From Firmicutes bacterium UBA1422 (GTDB lineage: Bacteria > Bacillota > Clostridia > Peptostreptococcales > Anaerovoracaceae), in contig DBPK01000007.1 of NCBI GenBank assembly GCA_002304835.1, positions 1-64,000 of the forward strand: 64,000 bases of DNA. Reading direction: 5' to 3'. Position numbers and translations under genes: made by a program. The notes under the pieces were generated by a model. That model saw only the letters and a list, made by a program, of their open reading frames with translations. It was not told the origin of the DNA and searched no databases. Shown in pieces: positions 32,817 through 42,605 of the stretch (positions are counted from its first letter, which is position 1; each line of letters starts with the position of its first letter).

Positions 32817-35162
32817 CTATGATTTCACATCTTCCAATCCCTCTCCCGGCTTTGTCGTCATCAGTTTATATAGTTTGGTATCCTTTGGAAAACTGTTGGC
32901 GAATGGTACGAGACTCGATCCAACCTTTATCAATCCATGCCCTGCATCCACGTTAGTAATATACGAAAGCTGCAGATCCGAGATGTTAAGAAGTTTGGCC
33001 AGCTCCTCTCTGTCCATAGCCGCCTGGTTCAGCATTACTATGAACTCTGAGTTTGAAAGCATGGTCCTTGCTGTGTGTGACTGCAAAAGGTCATCCACAT
33101 TCTGAGTTATGCCGGTGCAGTAAGCTCCGTACTTTCTCACCCTCTTCCAGAGCTTGAACAGGAACTGCGCTGAATACTCATGCATGAACAAAAGGTATAT
33201 CTCATCAATGAACAGAAAAGTCTGCTTCCCTTTCTGCCTGTTACTTGTGATACGGTTCAGTATAGAATCCAGTATGACCAGCATGCCTATTGCCCTCAGC
33301 TGTTCGCCCAGTTCGAGGATGTCGTAGCATATGAGACGATTGTCAGTATTGACATTGGTCTGTTTTGCGAAGGTATTGAGAGAGCCTCTTGTGAAGAGCT
33401 CAAGCTCAAGAGCCAGTGACTTTGCCTCAGGCTCCTCCTGCCTGAGAAGCTCATCTCTGAAATCCCGAAGAGTCGGTGGCGTGCCTTTGTAGTCACCCTG
33501 CTTATAGTAGCGATATACATTCTCAGTACAACGGTCTATGATAGACTGCTGGCCTTTTGCGAAGTGATGCCCCGCTATGATCTGCTCACAGAGGGACTGC
33601 AGGAATTGAGACTTTTCTATGATAGGATCCACCTCTCCATAGTCCTTGCTCATGTCCATTGCATTGATATGATTAGGCGATGTGGCTGAGATCTCGATGA
33701 CCGAGCCACCCATCGCTCTTACAAGTGGGGCATACTCGCGCTCCGGATCTATTATGATTATGTCTGCATCTGAGGACAGCATGAGATTAGTGATCTCGTT
33801 CTTCCCTGTAAATGACTTACCCGAACCGGACACGCCCAGAATGAATGAATTGCCGTTGAGGAGCTTTCTCCTGTCTGCTATCATCATATTTTTGCTTATG
33901 ACGTTCTGCCCATAGTATATCCCGTTTTCATCATATACTTCCTGTACTCTAAAGGGCATGAACACCGCAAGACTTTCTGTAGTAAGCGTTCTGAAGGCAT
34001 CGATCTTCCTCACCCCGAAGGGCAGCGCCGTCATAAGTCCGTCAAGCTGCTGATACCTTAGCACTGAAAGCTGACAGAGATGTTTCCTCGCTGTTGTAAG
34101 TATGGCTTCAGTATCATTATCAAGCTGCTTCTTTGTATCTGCAGTATGAACGATTGTAACGACTGCAAACATCATCCTCTGATCTCTTGTCGTAAGATCG
34201 TCCAGGAAGTCTTTTGATTCCTTTCTCTGCTGCTCCATATCGTACGGCACTACCGCAGAAAAGTTGTTGTTCATGTTCTGCCTTCTCTGCCAGTTGGTTA
34301 TATTGGTCTCGACTCCAAGAAGCCTGTTCTCCACTTCTCTTACCGCCTCATCTGTTGGCACAGGCACCACGTCGATGGAAAGCATCATGTTCCTGTTCAC
34401 GTCAGTAAGCTCCGCCACCATACTGTCCTTGATATATGACGCATAGTCTCTGAGAAGCAGAACTCTTCCATATCTGCCGCCTATCATGAAATATTCGCCG
34501 TCATTCTCAAATCCATCAGGGCAGATATAGTCCTTAAAGTCCGCCCCCTTCTTCATGTGATCATCAAAGTCAAAGTGGAAGGTAGTTTCCTCGCCGCTCC
34601 TCATGAAGTCGTGTATGATCCGAAGCCTCGCTTCTCCGTCAAGCTCCGTACAGACAGAACCAAGCCTTCCAAAATGAGATATGAGATCAGTCCCTACTCT
34701 TGAAAAATATGTCCTTGCATCCTCTATGTCTTTCTTTGCTACCGATACGGTCACATACTTGTCCTGCACTATGGAATTTGATCCCGTGGCTTTCTCCATA
34801 AGCATATGGTTGTATTCCTGCCTGTACTCGTTGAGGCCGTCTTCCTTCATGTCTATAAGGATCTGCTTCTCAAAATCATCGCGGTTGAGTCTTCTGTTGT
34901 TGATAGTGATCTTGGTCGTTGCTCCGCTGTCTAAGGAGTTAAGTAGCTCTGAATACTCAAGAAACATCGCCTCCTTATCATCCTTTGACGCTACCGCATA
35001 GTTTATGTCTTCAAAGCGGAACATTTTGCTATACTTGTTTTTGCCGGACAAAAATATCCCGTCCGGCCATATGGTCTTGACGGGGATCATGTCCTGCAGC
35101 TTCTTAGGCACCTCGACCTTTTCCTTATCCTGTTTCATCATATTAGTCAGTGTCTTTATCAT
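32817..35162 (-). CDS. VirB4-family conjugation ATPase
   Basis: This 781-residue protein is the motor ATPase of the type IV secretion system at the inner face of the membrane. The C-terminal ATPase domain has Walker A FILGVSGSGKSFTGKNEI near residue 440 and Walker B TFLFIDEIYLLF near residue 650. It resembles PrgJ/TraE-type proteins of Gram-positive elements. Its start overlaps the end of the PrgI gene by 20 bases. Confidence 0.95.
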   Translation of the reverse strand: MIKTLTNMMKQDKEKVEVPKKLQDMIPVKTIWPDGIFLSGKNKYSKMFRFEDINYAVASKDDKEAMFLEYSELLNSLDSGATTKITINNRRLNRDDFEKQILIDMKEDGLNEYRQEYNHMLMEKATGSNSIVQDKYVTVSVAKKDIEDARTYFSRVGTDLISHFGRLGSVCTELDGEARLRIIHDFMRSGEETTFHFDFDDHMKKGADFKDYICPDGFENDGEYFMIGGRYGRVLLLRDYASYIKDSMVAELTDVNRNMMLSIDVVPVPTDEAVREVENRLLGVETNITNWQRRQNMNNNFSAVVPYDMEQQRKESKDFLDDLTTRDQRMMFAVVTIVHTADTKKQLDNDTEAILTTARKHLCQLSVLRYQQLDGLMTALPFGVRKIDAFRTLTTESLAVFMPFRVQEVYDENGIYYGQNVISKNMMIADRRKLLNGNSFILGVSGSGKSFTGKNEITNLMLSSDADIIIIDPEREYAPLVRAMGGSVIEISATSPNHINAMDMSKDYGEVDPIIEKSQFLQSLCEQIIAGHHFAKGQQSIIDRCTENVYRYYKQGDYKGTPPTLRDFRDELLRQEEPEAKSLALELELFTRGSLNTFAKQTNVNTDNRLICYDILELGEQLRAIGMLVILDSILNRITSNRQKGKQTFLFIDEIYLLFMHEYSAQFLFKLWKRVRKYGAYCTGITQNVDDLLQSHTARTMLSNSEFIVMLNQAAMDREELAKLLNISDLQLSYITNVDAGHGLIKVGSSLVPFANSFPKDTKLYKLMTTKPGEGLEDVKS

Positions 35163-35571
35163 GCTTTCGTCTCCTCTCTGTTATCCAGGCCAGCATCTTC
35201 ATTTTCAGCCTGTACGATCTTTTACTTTCTCTTTTCTTTTGCTCTCTTGCGTCTCTGATCACGGTGACATACATATTCGTATTCCCGAAATCAAGCGTCT
35301 TCGGCATGAGCATCTCCGACTTCAGGAATGCCCACAGGAACTTCTCTGCTGTCATTCCGTTATATTTCAGAAAGCCTATGGCAGCAAAAGGCACGGCTGC
35401 AACTATGCAAACCCAGCTTACTGTCTCAAGGCCAAGGATCGGCCGCAGTGTAAAATACACTACGACCGCGACCCCGCAGGCCAGAACAGAAAAAATGAAC
35501 TGCCGAAGTGACAGCCCAAAGAACATGGATTCCGTATAGTTACGGATCTCTCTGTTTATCTTTACTTCCAT
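35143..35571 (-). CDS. PrgI-family conjugation membrane protein
   Basis: This 142-residue protein has two membrane helices (about 22-42 and 50-68) and a C-terminal cytoplasmic basic tail. The N-terminus MEVKINREIRNYTESMFFGLS is typical of the PrgI family, a VirB3-like partner of VirB4. The order PrgI then VirB4 is the usual one in Gram-positive conjugation operons. It has a strong ribosome site (AGGGAGGTAGCAG). Confidence 0.9.
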   Translation of the reverse strand: MEVKINREIRNYTESMFFGLSLRQFIFSVLACGVAVVVYFTLRPILGLETVSWVCIVAAVPFAAIGFLKYNGMTAEKFLWAFLKSEMLMPKTLDFGNTNMYVTVIRDAREQKKRESKRSYRLKMKMLAWITERRRKHDKDTD

Positions 35572-35574
35572 CTG

Positions 35575-36531
35575 CTACCTCCCTGCCTCCGATACTCTGC
35601 TGCCGAGTTCCGGCGCCGCCTGCATGGTCTCAAGCTTTCTTTCTCCCATGTCAAAATGATATACGCTATCTGAGAGCACATCCTTTGGCGCGACTACGGA
35701 ACTGTTTGCGTCTTTTACCATATCCGTAAGCTGCCCTGCATCAAATCCCGCTGATTCCGGTACCACTATGACTTCGTGGAGCGAACTTGGAAGGACATAA
35801 TATCCTTCTCCTATCTTCTCGCTGATCTGCTCCTGGATCTCAGGATAAAAAAGAGCAGAGGCACCAAGCACTCCGCTCGCATTCGATAGGACATACATAT
35901 TGCTTCTCTCATAGAGAGGCCCTTCTGTATCCAGGACATTACTATGCGATACCCCGAACATATTCCTCTCCATATCCATCATGACCGGCGGATCAACGCT
36001 TCTCACATTGGAAAGAGCATCAAAGAACAGTTTTCTTTTATCGTAACCGTACTTCTCCATCATATCTTTTGTGATAGTGGTCCTCCATTCTCCGTCTTCG
36101 CCCGATCTCAGCTTGATATCAAAGACAAGAGCGAGGCCATTGCCAACAGGCATATACGGCGTGTTAACCAGGTACATGCGATTACGCTTCATCTCCAAAA
36201 GTCTGAAGGTCAGCTTATCCTTTATGCTGCTGTAATCAAGTGGAAGCTCATCCGGCTTGATCTCCGGTCTTTTTGCTTCTTTGAACACACCTACAACTTC
36301 TTGCATCAACTCTTTCATGGATTCTCCGTTTTCAAAGCGTTCATAGAAGCTGTCGAGATATATGTTAGGCGATATATCTTCGTTCCCATTTTTGAGAGAT
36401 ACTCCGTGAAGCTCTATATCATTACACTTGAGCACTGTGTTCATGGCAAGAGCAGTGCCCTTTCTCACGTCTTCCGGAAGCTGCTCCAAAAGCTCGTCCA
36501 TTGCTCTGCCCCAAAATTCCTGCTTATTCAT
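35575..36531 (-). CDS. DUF5688-like ICE protein
   Basis: This 318-residue soluble protein looks like the DUF5688 family found in Clostridial conjugative elements; its function is unknown. The sequence has no membrane segment. A typical stretch is MYLVNTPYMPVGNGLALVFD near the middle and YVLPSSLHEVIVVPE near the C-terminus. Its start overlaps the stop of a 23-codon leader gene, and PrgI follows three bases after its end. Confidence 0.75.
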   Translation of the reverse strand: MNKQEFWGRAMDELLEQLPEDVRKGTALAMNTVLKCNDIELHGVSLKNGNEDISPNIYLDSFYERFENGESMKELMQEVVGVFKEAKRPEIKPDELPLDYSSIKDKLTFRLLEMKRNRMYLVNTPYMPVGNGLALVFDIKLRSGEDGEWRTTITKDMMEKYGYDKRKLFFDALSNVRSVDPPVMMDMERNMFGVSHSNVLDTEGPLYERSNMYVLSNASGVLGASALFYPEIQEQISEKIGEGYYVLPSSLHEVIVVPESAGFDAGQLTDMVKDANSSVVAPKDVLSDSVYHFDMGERKLETMQAAPELGSRVSEAGR

Positions 36532-36595
36532 CCTTATCTTCTCCTTCCATCAGCATCTCTTTGAATGCTGCGATCCTTTTGATTTGTTCTGACAT
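36524..36595 (-). CDS. 23-residue leader peptide gene coupled to the DUF5688-like gene
   Basis: A perfect ribosome site (AAAGGAGAAAACC) precedes ATG at 36595. The peptide is MSEQIKRIAAFKEMLMEGED plus KDE. Its stop codon lies eight bases inside the next gene, whose ribosome site (GAAGGAGAAGATAAGG) is within it. That is a classic translational-coupling arrangement. It may be a functional micro-protein or only a coupling device. Confidence 0.6.
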   Translation of the reverse strand: MSEQIKRIAAFKEMLMEGEDKDE

Positions 36596-36609
36596 GGTTT
36601 TCTCCTTTC

Positions 36610-37446
36610 CTACAGACCCATCATCTCTCTGACGATGCGATCGCTCATTTTGACTGCGCCCACAAGCACCAACATATTGAACACAAGCTCGCCGATATAT
36701 TTCCATACCATTGCAGCCGGTGCTGCATCAGCGTCCACAACAGGCGGACTCGATGCGAACATACTGAATATGATGCATGCAAGCACTATGATTGCGCCTT
36801 CAAGACATACTGCTGCATATGACTTAAGAAAACTTTTCCCTATCTGCTCTGTTGGCTGCCCTGCAAAAGTCGACAGCGGTATTGGTGCTATAGCCGTATA
36901 CATATACAGCTTGAAGAACCTGCCGTATACCGTCAAAATGATGATGAATGACAGCACTATTATGAACAGACTTCCTATGAGAGTCACCGCCCAAAGAGGT
37001 ATGCTTTCAAAGAATCCGCAGTCCTCTATGGCATCTATCATCTTCTGCGGGAGCACCGTCTTGTTCACGCTCCCTATCCCGGATGATTTCATGATCGTAC
37101 TGATCACTCCCTGGATGATGGTAAAAAGCGCAAGCATAAGTTCAAGGCCATAAGTCACGACTGCTTTAGCAATAGCAAATCTTATGAACAGCTTCAATGC
37201 ATGCTCAGGCTTCTTGACTTCTGTAAGCGAAGCACTGGTCCTCACCATACCTGCCAGGAAAAATAAAACGAGCAGTGCAAGGCCGATCGCCTGTACTGCT
37301 CCGTTGATATTTAGGATCACATCCCATATTTCCCCGCCCTTGAAGTTCTCCGGCGACTGCGTCAAAAGCTGCCATACTTCGGCCAGTTTTTCGTTCCATG
37401 TTGACAGTGAGTTCTGCAGGTTCTGTACTACCCAGTTGTCTGACAC
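36610..37446 (-). CDS. VirB6/TrbL-like conjugation membrane protein
   Basis: This 278-residue protein starts with GTG after AGGAGGTGACGGATA. It has about six membrane helices, including a long central helix pair (LIGSLFIIVLSFIIILTVYG) and a Gly/Pro-rich YTAIAPIPLSTF loop, as in Gram-positive VirB6/TrbL proteins that form the membrane channel. It is the first tra gene downstream of the DUF4209 cassette. Confidence 0.82.
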   Translation of the reverse strand: MSDNWVVQNLQNSLSTWNEKLAEVWQLLTQSPENFKGGEIWDVILNINGAVQAIGLALLVLFFLAGMVRTSASLTEVKKPEHALKLFIRFAIAKAVVTYGLELMLALFTIIQGVISTIMKSSGIGSVNKTVLPQKMIDAIEDCGFFESIPLWAVTLIGSLFIIVLSFIIILTVYGRFFKLYMYTAIAPIPLSTFAGQPTEQIGKSFLKSYAAVCLEGAIIVLACIIFSMFASSPPVVDADAAPAAMVWKYIGELVFNMLVLVGAVKMSDRIVREMMGL

Positions 37447-37514
37447 TATCCGTCACCTCCTGTTCTTTCTCGATATTTGATTGACTTCACCGATCTGCCT
37501 CCTTCCTGATTTTT

Positions 37515-37553
37515 GGTAAAATAAATGACCGGCTGATCATTAACCAGTCGGCC
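37515..37553 (-). terminator. terminator of the DUF4209 cassette
   Basis: The stem GACCGGCTG/CAGTCGGCC (37528-37536 and 37545-37553, one mismatch and one G-U pair) is followed by a T-rich minus-strand tail (TTTATTTTACC). It ends the cassette and lies about 70 bases before the TrbL-like gene. Confidence 0.7.
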
Positions 37554-37584
37554 ATGTATCTATTGTATTTATCTACTATCAATC

Positions 37585-38598
37585 CTACAAATTATCAAGC
37601 TTAGATCCTATTGAATATATTCGCCATTTATTATGCCACTTAACCAGATTCATTACATAAATGCCTGGGACAATCTGTTCTTCTTCAATTACGAAGCCTT
37701 CGTCAACCCGTTCAAACAAATATATATAAGCGATGCTATGTTCATCATTGTATCTAACCTTATTGCTGATTCCAATATTTTTTATACCACAAATATAATC
37801 ATGTGCATCCGAAAAATCCCCCCAATCAAAACGCGTTAATGGATATATCATACGTCTTAAATTTTTAACTTTATAGTCTTCTTTCTGTAATTCATATAAA
37901 AAAGCATTCCCTACAAAATAAATCCTTTCGGATTCTTCATCCTTTTCTTCCAAAACGCTTTGCAAGTCCTTCTCTGTAAAATCATGACCATAAATATTTT
38001 TCCAATGTGGTGATTTTTCTATACTACGCTTTATTCCTTTATTTGTTACTCGCAGCACAGAAGCAGTTTGATTCGCTTGCTGAAACAATTTTGGAATCCC
38101 AGACATTTCAATCAAATCATATGTATAAAACAAAATTTTTTCAATACTGTCAACATATTGATAGATTGCAACAAAGAGAAGTCCTTTGTCTGTTTTTAAT
38201 ACTTTTTCTATCTTACCCTTATCTGCATGCAAATATATCCCATATAATTCAGCCTCTATCGTTTCCCGCAGATTAAGCTCTGTTCCGTCAGACAGAACCG
38301 TTTGCATTTCTGATTCTTCTATTTCATTCAATTTTTTCTTTATGGCTTGTACTTCTTCTTTATTATCTATACAGTAATCTTCCAAATTTACAAGAATATT
38401 CCCTAGATAAACATTATTATTCTTTTTCTTTGTAGTATATTTTCTTAATACCATTAACTTTCCAAAAGTATAATAGTATTCTTTTTCATTCGTACCTGCG
38501 ATGACATCTTTAGTTTTCTCAGCAGAATTGCAATTTGAAAATGACTTGTATTCATCAACGGTGTACATAAAAAGTTGTAAATTTTCTATATCCCTCAT
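37585..38598 (-). CDS. unknown cargo protein, partner of the DUF4209 protein
   Basis: I do not recognise this 337-residue soluble protein. It is charged, has no membrane segment and no obvious catalytic motif. A mid-region (YGIYLHADKGKIEKVLKTDK) and a C-terminal beta-rich part (AYIYLFERVDEGFVIEEEQI) are the most structured-looking parts. It starts after AGGAGATCTGT, 37 bases behind the DUF4209 gene, and shares its terminator, so the two form one cassette. It is much more AT-rich than the tra genes on either side, a sign of recent arrival. Confidence 0.6.
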   Translation of the reverse strand: MRDIENLQLFMYTVDEYKSFSNCNSAEKTKDVIAGTNEKEYYYTFGKLMVLRKYTTKKKNNNVYLGNILVNLEDYCIDNKEEVQAIKKKLNEIEESEMQTVLSDGTELNLRETIEAELYGIYLHADKGKIEKVLKTDKGLLFVAIYQYVDSIEKILFYTYDLIEMSGIPKLFQQANQTASVLRVTNKGIKRSIEKSPHWKNIYGHDFTEKDLQSVLEEKDEESERIYFVGNAFLYELQKEDYKVKNLRRMIYPLTRFDWGDFSDAHDYICGIKNIGISNKVRYNDEHSIAYIYLFERVDEGFVIEEEQIVPGIYVMNLVKWHNKWRIYSIGSKLDNL

Positions 38599-38635
38599 AC
38601 AGATCTCCTATACTTACTTTTTAAAGCAAAGAATT

Positions 38636-40910
38636 TCAGTCTTCCGCACCAACAGAAAAATTCTCTTTAACAATTTCTGTTCTTTTCATCACCATAGAAA
38701 TTGATAATAGCGTGATTTTAAATGCATTTTCTTTATCACTATATATGTAATCTCTCCCGTGAATACATTCGTTTCGAATATTAAGCGAATTGCTATTATA
38801 CATCATATTATATATAAATAAAAAATCCGGTACACTTTCAAATGATTTTTCATGCTCATAAACATCTGTTAGTATTTCTCTTATAATCGAGCTAGGATCC
38901 TTATATTTCATGAAATCTTTTTCACTTTCTTTAAATGGTACAATATTTACTATGCTGGCGAATTCCCTGATTTTCATTTCCAAAAGTGGAAATAGCTGAG
39001 TAATATGTGCAATTGTTATTTCATCTTCAAATGGTATTAATTCAAACTCTGTATTTTGTTTGACTTTGTCATAAAGCTCTTTTGTTTTATCAAACAATGC
39101 TACACGAATTTTGGTTATTTCTTTGTATCTTTTATGAACAGCTTTAACATAACTATCTGTGTCAAATTCGTTTAATAGTTTATATCCATATTTACTCTTG
39201 ATTTCTTCAATTTGTTTCTTCAGAAGTCCGTCCACTTCATGTCTCTCATAAGGAAAATTCTGCGGCTCTAATTTAGGGTATTCACTATTCAACTCAACAC
39301 ACTGTGCAAAATTCAAAAACACATTTTTTGACGTATCTTCCATCACCGTTAAAATGCTATGCAAATCGGGAAACACGCACTCTCTTCCTAATATTATTGC
39401 GTCATGTAATACATCCAAATTACAATTGTCTAATGTCTTTTTAGGAATAGTAAACTCTTGCTTTGCTTCTTTCAATATTGATTTGCTTTGTTCATAATAT
39501 CTGTCATGCCAGATTTGTTGTTTGTGTATCATCTCCCTCTGAACCATTTCTTTATTAATATCCTTGTTGCCTTTTAATCTGATTAAAAAAATCATATACC
39601 AATAAAACAGGCTTGCGGTCTCTAAATCAATATCGCCACTAATATATTCGTTGACCTTGCTTATTATCTTACTGAAATAATCATTGTTGATAGTTCTTGT
39701 CACGTATACATTTTGTAAATAATCTACAAACTCATTCTTATCAGTAACATGATCTATGCGACGATATTGACTATTATAGTAATTCCTCACAATATCTTTT
39801 TTTGTTTTCGGTAATGGTATTCCTCTTTCTTTTAGGGTTATTAGTGTTACTTCATCTGTCACTTTTTCAAGCGATTGTTCCAGGAGTGCAATTTTATCGT
39901 CCATATTTAGTGAAGTTATTGCCTTATCATTAAATAAATATGAAATGATTTCAAGTGATGAATAACCCAAAAAATTTATAGTACTGTCATCATTAATAGC
40001 ATTCGTTAACAATGTAAAATGATCACTTGCAACCTCTTTAGTCATCATGTTGCCGTTATTTACATAGTCGATACTTTCTAGCACAAAATTTGCCACTTCA
40101 TTTTTGAAATATGATTTCATCAATTTAATAGTATACTCATCCCAAAGCATAATATCCGGATATGAATAATTCCCGAATTCCATACATGGTATAATTTTAT
40201 GATCTCTAATCCTTATTTTTACCATGTCTAATAAATATTTCTCCTCCCAAGGCCCATATTGACTAGTTTCTACTTGTTTAAAGTTGAATGCATTCGCATT
40301 CCAGATTGCCTCTTTATTGTTATCTATAAACGCAGAATTTGCAGTATGCTCCACCATATGAATATTATCTAATAAACAGCTTTTAGCCTGTTCAAAACCT
40401 TCAATATGGATTGAATCAATATACGATACTATTATTTCTTCATCCTCTTGCATTCCAGTAAAATTTAAAAGTTTAAACAGATTATAATTAAATAAGCATC
40501 GAGTATCCGCTATACTATCAATTTCATTATAAGCATTCCCTAATTTTGTAAGCCATACAATCAATAATGCTATTTTACCACTAACAGTAGAAGCCTTCTT
40601 ACTTGCTTCCTCAAATCCCATTAAACCCAAATAATATTTAGCACATATGAATAGTTCTTCCGAAATCGCATTATCAAAAGAAAAATCAAAATTGTCTATT
40701 TTCAGTATCCTAATATAATATGCGTATATCTGCTCGTAATTCCCCCTGCGTTTTAAATATGAATTCCAATCACTTGCTTCACTCAAGTCATAATTCTTTT
40801 CTATTTCCTTAATAAACCACTGCCAATCATTGCTTGCAGCTAATATATTATCCATATATTTTACTTCTATATCATGTTCTAAATAATTATTTGGATCTAT
40901 ATTAAATAAG
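38636..40910 (-). CDS. DUF4209/HEPN-type protein, 5' end disrupted by an IS
   Basis: The frame encodes about 758 residues of cargo sequence. The C-terminus has the DUF4209-like signature LNIRNECIHGRDYIY; RNECIH is an R-x4-H HEPN motif (Arg about 46 residues from the end). The upstream 700 residues are helical and may form a sensor or scaffold. An IS3 element lies across the 5' end. The frame can only begin inside the IS with GTG and has no ribosome site there, so the gene is probably knocked out or starts at the internal ATG 40855. RNase-type defence is the likely original role. Confidence 0.65.
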
Positions 40911-40968
40911 TGGACACGCAAAGTAAATAATTGTACTGTTAAATCAGACACTAAAAGGAGGTATCTGT

Positions 40969-41250
40969 ATGTCCACAGGAAAACGTTATGACGAGGATTT
41001 TAAACGCACTCTCGTCGATCTTTACCACAATGGTAAAACGCAGGTCTCACTTGTCAAAGAGTATGGTGTTTCTCAAACCGCCTTATCTAAATGGATAAAG
41101 CAATACTCTACTGTCGAAACAGAAGATGGAGAAGTCCTTACTGCCAGGCAGATCAAGGAACTTCAGCAGCGTAATGCCAGGCTCGAAGAGGAAAACCTCA
41201 TCTTAAAAAAAGCGATTGCCATATTCACGCCACACTCAGACAAAGACTGA
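40969..41250 (+). CDS. IS3-family transposase OrfA
   Basis: This 93-residue protein has a helix-turn-helix (QVSLVKEYGVSQTALSKWIKQ) and a C-terminal coiled coil (IKELQQRNARLEEENLILKK). It has a strong ribosome site (AAAAGGAGGTATCTGT). The A-run at 41205-41211 followed by G is a slip site (A-AAA-AAG) that joins OrfA to OrfB by -1 frameshift. Confidence 0.9.
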   Translation: MSTGKRYDEDFKRTLVDLYHNGKTQVSLVKEYGVSQTALSKWIKQYSTVETEDGEVLTARQIKELQQRNARLEEENLILKKAIAIFTPHSDKD

Positions 41251-42113
41251 ATGCCGTCAACAAGCTGCGTTTCCAACATGATCTGAAAACCCTGTGCCGT
41301 GTACTTAATGTCAATCGCAGCACATATTACAAGCATTTCTCGTCGCAGCCTTCAAAACGCACACGTGAGAATCAGGATCTACGCAACCTGATACTGCACA
41401 TATATGCTGATTACAATAAACGCCTTGGCGCATATAAGATCAAATATGTATTGCAGCGTGACTATGGCATCCGCATCAGCGTCGGAAGAGTGTACCGGCT
41501 GATGCGCAGCATGGTTCTGCCTAAGATGTCTACTGTAAAACCTCATTATCATTATACATCCGATGACAAAGGTGACTGCACAAACCATCTGAATCAGGCC
41601 TTTTCGCAGAAAGCACCCGACATTGTCTGGGTGAGTGATATCACTTACCTTCGGGCAGGCAGCAAATGGTACTACCTGTGTGTCATCATCGACCTGTTTT
41701 CAAGGAAAGTCATCGCCTGGAACCTGTCTCCTAGGATGGATGTCGACCTCGTCATAATCACATTTAAGAAGGCTTATGGATCACGCCATATGCCTTGCGG
41801 TCTCATGTTCCATTCTGACAGAGGCTCGCAGTACACGGCATTTGCATTCCGCAAGCTGCTTGATGACCTTGATGTCGTTCAGTCCTTTTCCAAGAAGGGT
41901 TATCCATTCGATAATGCCGTATCTGAAAGTTTTTTCAAATACCTGAAAAAGGAACAGACCGGCCGCATGACATATTCAACTATGAGAGAACTTCATATAT
42001 CCGTCTTTGAATATATCGAGGGGTTTTACAACTCCAGACGGCCTCACGGTTCTCTGGATTACATGACCCCAAATGAATTTGAGGAGGCCTATTGGAAACA
42101 GGTCCAAGCATAA
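41206..42113 (+). CDS. IS3-family transposase OrfB (DDE domain, made by frameshift)
   Basis: After the slip the -1 frame is open to 42113, about 300 codons. It begins with a HTH_21-like helical part, then has the integrase core with VWVSDITYLR (Asp), MFHSDRGSQY (Asp) and NAVSESFFKYLKKE (Glu). The family end RRPHGSLDYMTPNEFEE is present. All catalytic residues are intact, so the element is probably mobile. Confidence 0.88.
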
Positions 42114-42260
42114 TCTGTTTCCAAAATATATTTAAAAAATGTGTCTATTTTATTGACTATACTTCAATTTGCCATTACAACCTCCATCTCTTATTAACAT
42201 TGTATCATATTATCAATAATCGACAATGCAATGTATCGGGCAGTTTTGCCTGCCCTGACC

Positions 42261-42605
42261 TTACCCAACTATCGTATTCAATATTTCCTTTGCAAACGTG
42301 ATTATAACGCCGCCCGCAAGTGTCAGGAATCCGTTGGCTCTCTGACTCGGATCGTGCGACTTCAGTGACAGGCCTACCTGCACTATGCCGAATCCAAGCA
42401 GTATGAGTCCTATAGCTCTTATCAAACTGAATATGAACGTGGACAGATTGTTTATGACTGTTATCGGGTTTCCTGCCGCAAAGCATGTCGCAGCTCCCAT
42501 AGTCAGTGAACACACAAGAGCGCTGTATACTATGAAGGCTCTCCTGCTTCTTCTCTTTGCCTTATCCAATTCTTCATTTTCCTGTATCTTCTTCAAATTT
42601 ACCAT
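42261..42605 (-). CDS. small two-helix secreted/membrane protein, VirB2-like pilin candidate
   Basis: This protein of about 114 residues has a basic N-terminus, a first hydrophobic segment ending in CFAAG (signal-peptide-like), and two further hydrophobic helices joined by a short polar loop (SLKSHDPSQRANG). That is the layout of VirB2/Maff2-type pilin proteins. It directly follows the VirD4 gene, overlapping its end. Assignment rests on layout and position. A GGGCAG/CTGCCC hairpin (42238-42255) follows. Confidence 0.65.
   Translation of the reverse strand: MVNLKKIQENEELDKAKRRSRRAFIVYSALVCSLTMGAATCFAAGNPITVINNLSTFIFSLIRAIGLILLGFGIVQVGLSLKSHDPSQRANGFLTLAGGVIITFAKEILNTIVG

Larger units (their letters stand above)
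40911..42147 (+). mobile_element. IS3-family (IS150-like) element inside the DUF4209 cassette
   Basis: The element is 1,237 bases long, with ends TGGACACGCAAAGTAAATA (left) and TAGACACATTTTTTAAATA (right, read inward), 12 of 19 bases identical. It encodes orfA and orfB with a -1 slip. No clear target duplication is seen. It is the only minus-to-plus switch inside the ICE and separates the cassette promoter from its gene. Confidence 0.88.

Noticed and set aside
42148..42235. Possible original start (ATGGAGGTTGTA before ATG) of the DUF4209 gene beyond the IS
   Set aside because: The frame meets a stop after three codons and no target duplication links the two sides, so I cannot show that it belonged to this gene.
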